Positions 16,799 to 25,188 of a stretch of DNA of 64,000 nt are shown one piece after another. Position 1 is the first letter of the stretch, and the number at the start of each line of letters is the position of its first letter. The DNA is taken from positions 1-64,000 of the forward strand of contig JAGDYV010000034.1 in assembly GCA_049116495.1 (NCBI GenBank), written 5' to 3'. The notes beneath the pieces are model-generated. The model was not told where the DNA came from. It did not search any database and was given only the letters and a program-made list of their open reading frames with translations. The translations under genes and the position numbers were made by a program. The DNA is from CAJQQK01 sp049116495 (GTDB taxonomy: Bacteria > Pseudomonadota > Alphaproteobacteria > Rhizobiales > Hyphomicrobiaceae).

Positions 16799-17644
16799 AT
16801 GGACAGAACCCACCCGATACCTAGACTATCGCAAGACGAAACGCGGGTCGCAGCGTGGGCTGAGGTCCGTGATTTGCTAGAGCTACAGCTTGCTCCGCTC
16901 GGTCGGCGCGCATTGAAGGCGCTTGCCTCACGTCCCGGCGAGAACATTCTCGATATAGGCTGTGGTGGTGGTGAGACTGCCCTTGAAATTGCCAAGGCGG
17001 TCGCGCCAAGCGGTTCAGTTGTCGGCGTCGATCTTTCCCCTGCAGTTCTGGCGTATGCGCGTCGTGCGTCGCAAGGGTGCCGGCAGGTCCGGTTCGTTGA
17101 GGCAGATGCCCAGGTGTTCCCGTTCGACTCGAGATCATTCGACGCCGCCTACTCACGGTTCGGAGTGATGTTTTTTGCTGATCCAATTGCCGCGTTCCGC
17201 AACATTCGTCGCAGTCTGAAACTGAATGGTCGGCTTGCCTTCATCTGTTGGCGGGCGCTTAATGATAATCCACTCGACATAGTACCGCTTCGTGCCGCAA
17301 CGCCTTACTTGCCGCCGCAGCCTATGGAGAATCCTGACGCGCCCGGTCCGTTCGCGTTCGCTGAACCGAACCGCGTACGCGATATTCTGGAAAGAGCCGG
17401 TTTCGTGGAGATCGAAATAACTGCTCATGACGAGAGAGTTGGCAGCGGCGATCTTGATGCAATGCTCGCGGTTTGCATGCGTGTTGGGGCTTTGGGGAAA
17501 ATTCTTAGGCAAAACCCCGAACTCCGGACCACAACGCTTCCGGCAGTCAGGTCGGCATTTGCCGAACACGATGGGCCGAATGGTGTCATGCTGAATGCGG
17601 CGACCTGGATCGTGACAGCCCGAACAACCGCCAATCCTGAATAG
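16799..17644 (+). CDS. SAM-dependent class I methyltransferase
   Basis: A 281-residue soluble methyltransferase. Motif I is ILDIGCGGGETALEIA, followed by the acidic loop VVGVDLSPAVLAYARRAS, motif II FVEADAQVFPFDSRSFDAAYSRFGVMFF (the aspartates that bind SAM adenine), and RRSLKLNGRLAFICW as the post-motif. The arrangement matches UbiE/COQ5-like and small-molecule methyltransferases. The C-terminal third is variable and does not identify the acceptor. No strong ribosome-binding site is seen. The ATG at 16799 was chosen because the conserved region starts soon after. It is divergent from a membrane protein and convergent with HyuB pair 2. Confidence 0.85.
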   Translation: MDRTHPIPRLSQDETRVAAWAEVRDLLELQLAPLGRRALKALASRPGENILDIGCGGGETALEIAKAVAPSGSVVGVDLSPAVLAYARRASQGCRQVRFVEADAQVFPFDSRSFDAAYSRFGVMFFADPIAAFRNIRRSLKLNGRLAFICWRALNDNPLDIVPLRAATPYLPPQPMENPDAPGPFAFAEPNRVRDILERAGFVEIEITAHDERVGSGDLDAMLAVCMRVGALGKILRQNPELRTTTLPAVRSAFAEHDGPNGVMLNAATWIVTARTTANPE

Positions 17645-17704
17645 CGCGGCTAATTTTCGAAACTATTACCCATCGGCGTCCTCAAAATCGCTGGGGTATC
17701 GACA

Positions 17705-19408
17705 CTATTTGTTCTCAGAAATCACACGTCCGTAATCGTTGGCAGCGCCTTCCTCCGTCACGTAGCCATCCTTGATATCTTGTTCGATGGCCGCAGGGTC
17801 GCGACTTTCCGGCGGTCCGTAACCGCCGGCTCCAGAGAGCCGGAAGCTAAGGATGTCACCGCGCTTGATCGAACGCGTTTCCTTGGAGTGCAACGGCTCC
17901 GCATTACCCTGCGGATTGAGGATCGACTCCGCCAGTGCGCCAGGTTTGCCACCGAAAATTCCGTATGGCGGATAGACATGACGGTCGCCAAGATGGGAGA
18001 ACGTCGCCGTTGAGTTCAACAGCTCAATATCCTTGCGCAGCCCGCAACCGCCGCGCCACTGTCCCGCACCGCCGGTATCCGGAATCAGGGCAAGGCAATG
18101 GATACGCACGGGGTTGTGGGTTTCATGGACTTCGACAGGAATATTCGAGCAGTTCATTACCGGGCTCATCGCTTCTTCGCCATCACTGCCATGCTTGCCC
18201 CCGTAGCCGGCCAGCGAAACGTCATACATGACGAACGGCTGCCCTGTACGATCATCGATGCCACCGATATTGGGGTTCGACCAATGTGAAAATGCGCCCA
18301 TTGCGCGCTTCGGCAATGCCTTGGCGAGCGCACCATTGATTGTGTCGAAAATTCTAATCTGCAGAATGGGGCGACCGCCGGACGGCGCTGGAAATCTCGG
18401 ATTGAAGAAGGAACCTTCACGCACAGTCAACGTGATCGGGCGCATGCTCCCTTCGGTCTGCGGGTCTAGCGCATTACAGAACGTCTTGATCGCGAAGACA
18501 GCATAGGCGCGCGTATAATTGATGTAGGAGTTGATCGCGGCCGGCACTGCGTCTGATGAGCGCGAAAAATCGAATTCAACCTGGCCGCTGCCGTCAAACG
18601 TAATATCGACAGCCATTTTGATCGGTTCGGTGCCTGGACCATAGTCATCCATGTAGTCTTCAAAACTAAAGGTGCCGGCTGGGACTTCCGAAAGCAGTGC
18701 GCGCATCGTCTCTTCTGATCGATCAAGTATGATGTCGAAAGTGCGCTCGATCAAATCCTGACCGTAGTCAGCAAAGAGTTGGCGCAGTCGCTCCGCCGCA
18801 GTCAAGTTGGCCGTGTGTTGGGCAAGCAGATCACCACGCACTTTTTCCGGCATACGAACATTGCCGAGCACAATTCGCATGATGTCGTCATCGATCTCAC
18901 CTTCGCGCACGAACCGGACTGGCAGGATACGCAGACCTTCCTGGAATGATTCCGTGACGCCGTGGACTTTCTGGGAACCGGGGGCAGCGCCGCCCATATC
19001 AACCTGATGGGCTGAACAGCACACGAATCCAATCAGGTTCTCGTCATGAAACACCGGCATAAGCTGATAGGTGTCCGGGAAATGCCCTGCACCAATAAAC
19101 GAATCGTTGACCAGTATGGAGTCGCCCGGCTTCAATTGATCGACAGGAAAATAGCCAAGCACATGCTTCGCCATGAATGGCATTGACCCCAGGTGACCAG
19201 GACTGAAGTTGCCCTGTGCAATCAGCACACCATTTCTATCGAATAATGCCGTCGCGAAATCGTCGCCTTCACGCACGCCTTCTGAGAAGGCCGTATTCCG
19301 AAGCGTGATGCCAAGTTCCTCGGCGATTGAGATCAACGTGTTCCAAATGACCGTTAGTGTGATGGCATCAACTGTGCCTGTCGTCGACGTAGGGGCAGTG
19401 GCGTTCAT
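17705..19408 (-). CDS. hyuB: Hydantoinase/oxoprolinase-type subunit B (pair 2)
   Basis: A 567-residue HyuB-family subunit. It shows VDAITLTVIWNTLISIAEELG at the start, the presumed metal-site motif NDSFIGAGHFPDTYQLMP with its histidine, SAHQVDMGG, and a glycine-rich C-terminal LSGAGGYGPPESRDP. The open frame runs to 19699, but the ATG at 19408 overlaps the hyuA stop as ATGA, which is the usual coupling for these subunits, so the upstream part is taken as the tail of hyuA in another frame. It ends with IKDGYVTEEGAANDYG, very like pair 3 (IADGYVSEENAARDYG), so pairs 2 and 3 belong to the same subgroup, while pair 1 lacks this tail. Confidence 0.9.
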   Translation of the reverse strand: MNATAPTSTTGTVDAITLTVIWNTLISIAEELGITLRNTAFSEGVREGDDFATALFDRNGVLIAQGNFSPGHLGSMPFMAKHVLGYFPVDQLKPGDSILVNDSFIGAGHFPDTYQLMPVFHDENLIGFVCCSAHQVDMGGAAPGSQKVHGVTESFQEGLRILPVRFVREGEIDDDIMRIVLGNVRMPEKVRGDLLAQHTANLTAAERLRQLFADYGQDLIERTFDIILDRSEETMRALLSEVPAGTFSFEDYMDDYGPGTEPIKMAVDITFDGSGQVEFDFSRSSDAVPAAINSYINYTRAYAVFAIKTFCNALDPQTEGSMRPITLTVREGSFFNPRFPAPSGGRPILQIRIFDTINGALAKALPKRAMGAFSHWSNPNIGGIDDRTGQPFVMYDVSLAGYGGKHGSDGEEAMSPVMNCSNIPVEVHETHNPVRIHCLALIPDTGGAGQWRGGCGLRKDIELLNSTATFSHLGDRHVYPPYGIFGGKPGALAESILNPQGNAEPLHSKETRSIKRGDILSFRLSGAGGYGPPESRDPAAIEQDIKDGYVTEEGAANDYGRVISENK

Positions 19409-21489
19409 TGCGATGTCTCCTCGCCGATTAAAATGATTAGATGACCATCCGTGTTCAGTGAAACCCGATCCCCCGGCGGGACCACGGCCGTGCAATCCGG
19501 ATCTTCGACAATCGCCGGTCCCGAAATTTCTTGACCGCCGACAAGGTCTTGGCGGCTCAAAACGCGCGTTTCGACAAAGCCTCCGGCTTCGGGGAACCAA
19601 CAGCTGCGGGTTGCAGCCTTTACCGACGTCTCTCGATCCTTGACGGCCGGGCAGATTCGGCTCGGCAGCGCCCGAGGTAATGTGGCAACCAAGGTCCAAT
19701 CCACACCTTCAATAGCGCCCTGCGGATCAAGGAACTTGTTTCGACGCAGATAGGCCGCATTGAAAGCCTCAGAAACGACATTGGGATAGGATTGGTCGAT
19801 CGGACCAGATGGCAGGTCGACATGCACCTCGAAGCCCTGACCGGCATAGCGCATCTGCGCGTAGCGGGTCCATTGGACGGCTGCTCCCGGGGAAGTACGA
19901 TCGATTTCACGGCGTGCCTGACGCTCCAAATCCTCATAGACCGAGGCTAGTTGTTCAGCAGCACCGCCATCATCGAGGCGCATAACACGTGTCACCGTTG
20001 CATCAAGCCGCGGTTCGGCCTGCAACAGCCCGATCGCCGACCCGACACCCGCACCGTGGGGAACGATTACTTTCGGAATACCTGCTTTGCGCGCGACGCG
20101 GGCAGCGTGCAACGGGCCTGCGCCGCCGAATGCGATCATTGCGTAGTTGCGCGGGTCTCGGCCACGCTCGATCGAAACCAAACGCAAGGCATTTTCCATA
20201 TTTGAGGTCGCGATCAAGTGCACGCCCCAAGCCGCTTCGACAACGTCAAGCCCGAGCGGAGCGGCAATCTCGGTTGCGATACCACGTTCGGCAGCGGTGG
20301 CATCAAGTTGCATCGCACCTGCGTTGAACCATTCTGGCGAAATGTAACCGAGGACAACATTGGCGTCGGTGATCGTCGGCTGCGTCCCGCCACCGCCATA
20401 ACAAATAGGACCTGGGTCAGCGCCTGCGCTCTCCGGCCCAACAACAATCATTCCCCGATCGACCCGCGCAATGCTGCCGCCGCCGGCGCCAATTTCGAGC
20501 ATCTCGATTGCCGGGACGTTGATCGGTAAACCGCTGCCGCGCTTGTGGCGAACAAGGTCGACTTCAAGCGAGGGCATGATTGCCGGCACGCCATCATCAA
20601 TCGCCCCCAGCTTCGCCGTCGTGCCGCCCATGTCGAACGTCATGATTTGGTTGTGCCCAACTGCCTGACCGACTTTGGCACACATCAAGATACCGGCGGC
20701 TGGTCCGGATTCAATAATGCGCACTGGCAGATCTCGGGCGATCTCCGGCGAGACGAGCCCACCGTTCGACTGCATAATCAGAAAATCCCGGCCAAGGTCA
20801 CGTTCGGCAAAGCCGGTTTGCAGACCTTCGATATACTGATCGACGACCGGCCTTACATAGGCATTGACAACGGTTGTGTTGGTGCGCTCGTACTCGCGAA
20901 ATTTGGGTGACACATCGGATGACAGCGAGACGGACAAATGCGGTGCGCGCTCAATGATGCGATCGCGAATGCGTCGCTCATGATCCGGATTTGCGTAGGC
21001 ATGAAGAAGCGCAACGGCGACGGTTTCACGCGCCGTCGCCAACACCGCATCGATCGCCCGATCCACGCTTGCAAGATCGAGTTCGGTGACGACGCTTCCA
21101 TCAGGCGCGATGCGCTCCACCACCTCGAAGATGTCACGCCTCGGAATGAGGGGTTGGGGCTTTGAGATGTAGAGGTCATAGGTCTCATAACGCTTTTGTC
21201 GCCCAATAATCAGTACATCGCGAAATCCTGACGTCGTAATCAAGCCCGTGGCCGCGCCTTTTCGTTCGAGCACAGCGTTGGTCGCAACCGTTGTCGCATG
21301 AAGGAGCGTCGCGATGTCTGCCGAATTCGCTTTTGCATCCGTAATGAGCGTTTCAAGTCCACGCATCACGGCCTCGCTCGGATCGTCCGGCGTTGTCGGC
21401 ACCTTGAGGGTATGGGTGCGCTCGCCAACCGTATCGTGGAAGACGAAATCAGTGAATGTTCCCCCGATATCAAAAGCGACAATAATCAT
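19405..21489 (-). CDS. hyuA: Hydantoinase/oxoprolinase-type subunit A (pair 2)
   Basis: A 694-residue HyuA-family ATPase subunit. The start IIVAFDIGGTFTDFVFHD carries the first phosphate loop, followed by LLHATTVATNAVLERKGAATGLITT, EYERTNTTVVNAYVRPVVDQYIEG, and the second loop MTFDMGGTTAKLGAIDDG. EMLEIGAGGGSIARVD and MIAFGGAGPLHAARVARKAGI follow as in other members. GAGG lies seven bases upstream of the ATG at 21489. It is divergent from the class III aminotransferase, with about 180 bases between, an arrangement that suggests shared control of pair 2 with the aminotransferase and pair 3. Confidence 0.92.
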   Translation of the reverse strand: MIIVAFDIGGTFTDFVFHDTVGERTHTLKVPTTPDDPSEAVMRGLETLITDAKANSADIATLLHATTVATNAVLERKGAATGLITTSGFRDVLIIGRQKRYETYDLYISKPQPLIPRRDIFEVVERIAPDGSVVTELDLASVDRAIDAVLATARETVAVALLHAYANPDHERRIRDRIIERAPHLSVSLSSDVSPKFREYERTNTTVVNAYVRPVVDQYIEGLQTGFAERDLGRDFLIMQSNGGLVSPEIARDLPVRIIESGPAAGILMCAKVGQAVGHNQIMTFDMGGTTAKLGAIDDGVPAIMPSLEVDLVRHKRGSGLPINVPAIEMLEIGAGGGSIARVDRGMIVVGPESAGADPGPICYGGGGTQPTITDANVVLGYISPEWFNAGAMQLDATAAERGIATEIAAPLGLDVVEAAWGVHLIATSNMENALRLVSIERGRDPRNYAMIAFGGAGPLHAARVARKAGIPKVIVPHGAGVGSAIGLLQAEPRLDATVTRVMRLDDGGAAEQLASVYEDLERQARREIDRTSPGAAVQWTRYAQMRYAGQGFEVHVDLPSGPIDQSYPNVVSEAFNAAYLRRNKFLDPQGAIEGVDWTLVATLPRALPSRICPAVKDRETSVKAATRSCWFPEAGGFVETRVLSRQDLVGGQEISGPAIVEDPDCTAVVPPGDRVSLNTDGHLIILIGEETSQ

Positions 21490-21669
21490 TCAAAGCCTCG
21501 CTCCATCGGTTCGCCACATGCAGCCTATCCAAGATGGAGCAAGACTGTCGCCGGGCTTCTTCAACATTCACCAGCGTGATGCCGGCGTTAGGGCGTTGCG
21601 ACACCTGCTGTTTGATGATCTTCTCTCGGTTCCCAGGAGTGTTCGTCCACCACATTGCAGGATCGGCTT

Positions 21670-23043
21670 ATGACCCAGTTGCCCAACAGTCTCCGCGCCC
21701 TTGATCAGGCAAGCCTCATTCATCCGCAGTCCAATCTGCGCAACTTCCTCGAAAGCGGCCCGACCATCATGTCGCGCGGCAAAGGCATCTTTGTCTATGA
21801 CGATGAAGGTAACGAGTTTCTGGAAGCCGCCGCCGGGCTCTGGTGCGCTTCGCTCGGCTTCGGTGTCGAACGACTGGCCAAGGTTGCCTATGATCAGATG
21901 TGCAAGGTCGGTTACTATCACATCTACCGGGACAGTTCGAACGAGACCGCTATCGAGTTGGCCGCCAAACTCCTCGAAATTGCACCCGTACCGATGTCGA
22001 AAGTTTTTTTTCAGTGCTCCGGCTCTGAAGCCAATGATACGGCCGTGAAGGTCGTATGGTATTACTGGCATGCGATGGACAAGCCGGAGCGGCGCAAAAT
22101 TATCGGCCGCAAAATGGCGTACCACGGCTCTACCTGCACATCGTCCAGCATTTCCGGGAAGCCCGACATGCACCAGGAAAGCGGCTTGCCGTTCGACGGT
22201 TTTCGACACACCGAATTCCCGAACTATTATCGCAACCAGCAAGACGGCGAGAGTGAGCAGGAATTCTCCACCCGCATGGCGGATGCACTTGAAAAGCTCA
22301 TTCTCGATGAGGGCCCGGAAACAGTTGCAGCATTCTGGGCCGAACCGGTCATGGGCGCAGGCGGTGCTGTTTTGCCACCGGAGGGTTACTTCGAGAAAAT
22401 CCAGGCGGTTCTCAAGAAGTACGACATCCTGTTCGTTGCAGATGAAGTGATTTGTGGCTTTGGGCGCACCGGCAACATGTGGGGATCGCAGACATACAAT
22501 CTCGAACCAGACATGATCTCCTGCGCCAAGGGGCTGTCGGCCGGGCTGCAACCAATTTCCGCCCTGCTGCTCAATGAACGCGTGTTTCAGGGCCTGATAA
22601 CACAAAGCGACAAGGTAGGGCATTTCGCGCATGGCTATACATATGCCGGACATCCGGTGACGACGGCGGTCGCATTGGAGACGCTTAAGATCTACGACGA
22701 GATGGATGTGGTCGGGCATGTAAAGAGCGTTGAGCCAACGTTCGTAAGTGAGTTGGCGGCGCTTGAGGCACATCCGCTTATCGGTGAATTTCGCGGCGTC
22801 GGACTGATCGGCGCCCTTGAAGTCGTCAAAGACAAGAAAACCCGCGAGATGTATCCCTCGGAAGCCAACGTCATGGGGATACTCGGTGCCAATGCACGCA
22901 AACACCGACTGATCCTGAGACTGGTTGGCAATCGGATCGCGTTTTCACCGCCTCAGATCATTTCTGAAGCGGAAATCAGCGAAATGGTGAAGCGTTTGAC
23001 GCTTGCCCTCGATGATACCTGGACGGCGATTGCGCCGCACTAA
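21670..23043 (+). CDS. Class III PLP-dependent aminotransferase (omega-amino acid type)
   Basis: A 457-residue aminotransferase of the class III fold, transferring an amino group probably between an omega-amino acid or amine and pyruvate. It shows LEAAAGLWCASLGFGVERLA at the N-terminus, the cofactor loop FFQCSGSEANDTAVK, LFVADEVICGFGRTG with the pyridine-nitrogen aspartate, and ISCAKGLSAGLQPISA with the Schiff-base lysine. A TTG at 21655 is in frame, but the ATG at 21670 has AGGA eight bases upstream. It lies between two HyuAB pairs and 39 bases before hyuA pair 3, so it is probably co-transcribed with pair 3. Taurine-, beta-alanine- and putrescine-pyruvate transaminases are all close in type. 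Confidence 0.88.
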   Translation: MTQLPNSLRALDQASLIHPQSNLRNFLESGPTIMSRGKGIFVYDDEGNEFLEAAAGLWCASLGFGVERLAKVAYDQMCKVGYYHIYRDSSNETAIELAAKLLEIAPVPMSKVFFQCSGSEANDTAVKVVWYYWHAMDKPERRKIIGRKMAYHGSTCTSSSISGKPDMHQESGLPFDGFRHTEFPNYYRNQQDGESEQEFSTRMADALEKLILDEGPETVAAFWAEPVMGAGGAVLPPEGYFEKIQAVLKKYDILFVADEVICGFGRTGNMWGSQTYNLEPDMISCAKGLSAGLQPISALLLNERVFQGLITQSDKVGHFAHGYTYAGHPVTTAVALETLKIYDEMDVVGHVKSVEPTFVSELAALEAHPLIGEFRGVGLIGALEVVKDKKTREMYPSEANVMGILGANARKHRLILRLVGNRIAFSPPQIISEAEISEMVKRLTLALDDTWTAIAPH

Positions 23044-23082
23044 TGTCAGCTGCGCCCTCCCTGTGCGCCCAAGAGGTCATCC

Positions 23083-25188
23083 GTGTCAGAAGTCAAGCAC
23101 ATAGCAATCGGCGCCGATATTGGCGGAACTTTCACAGATGTCGTCGTCGTCGATGAACGCAACCACGCGATTCACTCCGCGAAAGTTCTGACAACGCCCG
23201 AGCAACCTGAACGTGCCGTGCTCACCGCCGTCGATGATATGTTGCAACGGGTTGCAGCGCCACCGTCCGCCTTGCGGACCTTGGTGCACGGCACGACGCT
23301 CGCGACCAATGCGATCATCGAACGAAAAGGCGCGCGCACGCTTCTTCTTACGACGAAGGGTTTCCGGGACGCCCTCGAGACCCGCACCGAGTTGCGTTAT
23401 GACCTCTATGACCTGTTTATCCAATTTCCAGAACCGCTGGTGCCGCGCCGCCGCCGCATAGGGATTGAAGAGCGGACTTTGTTTGAAGGATCCGTCCAGA
23501 AACCATTGGTTCTCGAAGAGATCGAGGCGGCGCTGTCAAGCGAACATGCACAGGACATTGAGGCAATTGCGGTTTGCTTTCTCCACAGCTACGCGAATCC
23601 GGCCAACGAAATCGCAGCACGATCCGTGATCGAAGCGGCCTTGCCCGATGTTCCGATATCGCTTTCTTCGGAAGTGCTTCCGGAGATCGGAGAGTACGGC
23701 CGCACATCGACCACCGTTGCCAATGCTTACGTCCAGCCGTTGATCGACAAATACCTTGGCGCCTTGGACGAGGCACTTTCAGAACGCGGCTCAACGGGTG
23801 CCTTTTTTGTGATGGGATCCAACGCCGGTACGTTGAGCCTGGATGTGGCACGCAAACATCCCGTGCGGCTTGTGGAGTCTGGTCCGGCAGCTGGCGTATC
23901 GATTGCGGCGCACTATGCGCGCGCGCGTGATATTTCGCACCTGCTCTCATTCGATATGGGTGGGACGACAGCAAAGATTGCCTTGGTCACCGACTTCGAA
24001 CCAGCCCGGGCAAGTGAACTGGAAGTTGCCCGCGTCAAGCGATTTCAGAAGGGTAGCGGCTTGCTGTTAAAGGCACCGGCTGTCGAATTGATCGAAATCG
24101 GAGCCGGCGGAGGCAGCATCGCGCGTGTCGACGATGCGCTCGGGTTGCTTTCGGTTGGCCCAGAGAGCGCAGGTTCGTCGCCTGGGCCAGCATGCTACGG
24201 CCAAGGCGGTGAGTGGGCGACGGTGACGGACGCTGATGTTGTTTTGGGATACCTCAATCCCGACTATTTTCTTGGCGGGAAAATGCAACTTGATCGGAGC
24301 CGCTCCGCCACTGCCATCGACCGTTTTGTCGGGAAGCCCATGTCGGTTGGTACCGAGCAAGCCGCGGCCAGCATCTTCGAGGTCGTCAATGACAATATGG
24401 CCAACGCTGCCGCCGTCTACTCCGCTGAACAAGGTATCGATCTCCGTAACTATAGTTTGCTGGCATTCGGTGGTGCGGCACCGGCGCATGCCTGGGACGT
24501 GGCGCGCCGCCTCGGCATATCGCAAGTGCGCATTCCGTTTGCTGCCGGGGTCCTTTCGGCGCTTGGATGCCTGACCTCGCCGATGTCGTTTGACTTCGTT
24601 TTTGGATACATGTGCGAACTGGCCCAGGTTGATTGGACCCATGTCAATCAGCGTTTCGCCGAATTGGAGGAACAAGGCCGGCAACAGCTGCGCGATGCCG
24701 GCATCGATGAAGATGTTACGGTCACACTATCCGCCGACATGCGTTACTACGGTCAGCGCTACGAGGTTGCCGTGCTGCTGCCGCAACACCCGTTCAATCA
24801 GGCAAACGCAGGACAAATCCAATCTGATTTCTACGAAGCCTATCGCAGCTATTACGGCCGTAAAATTGATGTTGTTCCCGTCGAAACCGTAAGCTGGCGC
24901 ATGAATATTTCCGGGCCACGACCCCAACTCGATATCGCTTGGCCTGGCCGCATGGGGGATTCGCAAGATTTCAAACCAAAAGGTCGACGATCAGCCGTAT
25001 TCCCCGGAGCGAACGTATCTCTCTCCTGTGAGGTGTTCGAACGCGGTGAGCTACCTGTCGGTGCGCGGGTAACAGGGCCGGCAATCATTGAAGACCACGA
25101 ATCGACAACAATCGTTCCGCCCGGTGCCACACTGTATATCGACGAAGAACGTATGATTGTCCTCGATCTCGACGGAGTATCGATATGA
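23083..25188 (+). CDS. hyuA: Hydantoinase/oxoprolinase-type subunit A (pair 3)
   Basis: A 701-residue HyuA-family ATPase subunit starting at a GTG (23083) with AGAGGT at normal distance. It has the first phosphate loop AIGADIGGTFTDVVVVDE, then HGTTLATNAIIERKGARTLLLTT, EYGRTSTTVANAYVQPLIDKY, the second loop LSFDMGGTTAKIALVTD, and VELIEIGAGGGSIARVDDALG. It shares the subunit-interface segment LLAFGGAAPAHAWDVARRLGI but has AAPAH where the other two pairs have AGPLH or AGPVH. Its stop overlaps the start of hyuB as ATGA. The aminotransferase just upstream probably supplies or consumes the same nitrogen compound. Confidence 0.92.
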   Translation: MSEVKHIAIGADIGGTFTDVVVVDERNHAIHSAKVLTTPEQPERAVLTAVDDMLQRVAAPPSALRTLVHGTTLATNAIIERKGARTLLLTTKGFRDALETRTELRYDLYDLFIQFPEPLVPRRRRIGIEERTLFEGSVQKPLVLEEIEAALSSEHAQDIEAIAVCFLHSYANPANEIAARSVIEAALPDVPISLSSEVLPEIGEYGRTSTTVANAYVQPLIDKYLGALDEALSERGSTGAFFVMGSNAGTLSLDVARKHPVRLVESGPAAGVSIAAHYARARDISHLLSFDMGGTTAKIALVTDFEPARASELEVARVKRFQKGSGLLLKAPAVELIEIGAGGGSIARVDDALGLLSVGPESAGSSPGPACYGQGGEWATVTDADVVLGYLNPDYFLGGKMQLDRSRSATAIDRFVGKPMSVGTEQAAASIFEVVNDNMANAAAVYSAEQGIDLRNYSLLAFGGAAPAHAWDVARRLGISQVRIPFAAGVLSALGCLTSPMSFDFVFGYMCELAQVDWTHVNQRFAELEEQGRQQLRDAGIDEDVTVTLSADMRYYGQRYEVAVLLPQHPFNQANAGQIQSDFYEAYRSYYGRKIDVVPVETVSWRMNISGPRPQLDIAWPGRMGDSQDFKPKGRRSAVFPGANVSLSCEVFERGELPVGARVTGPAIIEDHESTTIVPPGATLYIDEERMIVLDLDGVSI

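Noticed and set aside
19409..19699. Upstream extension of the HyuB pair 2 frame
   Set aside because: It lies within hyuA pair 2. The ATGA overlap at 19405-19408 is the natural start.
21568..22905. Long minus-strand open frame opposite the aminotransferase
   Set aside because: It is a shadow of the class III aminotransferase, whose PLP motifs are intact on the plus strand.
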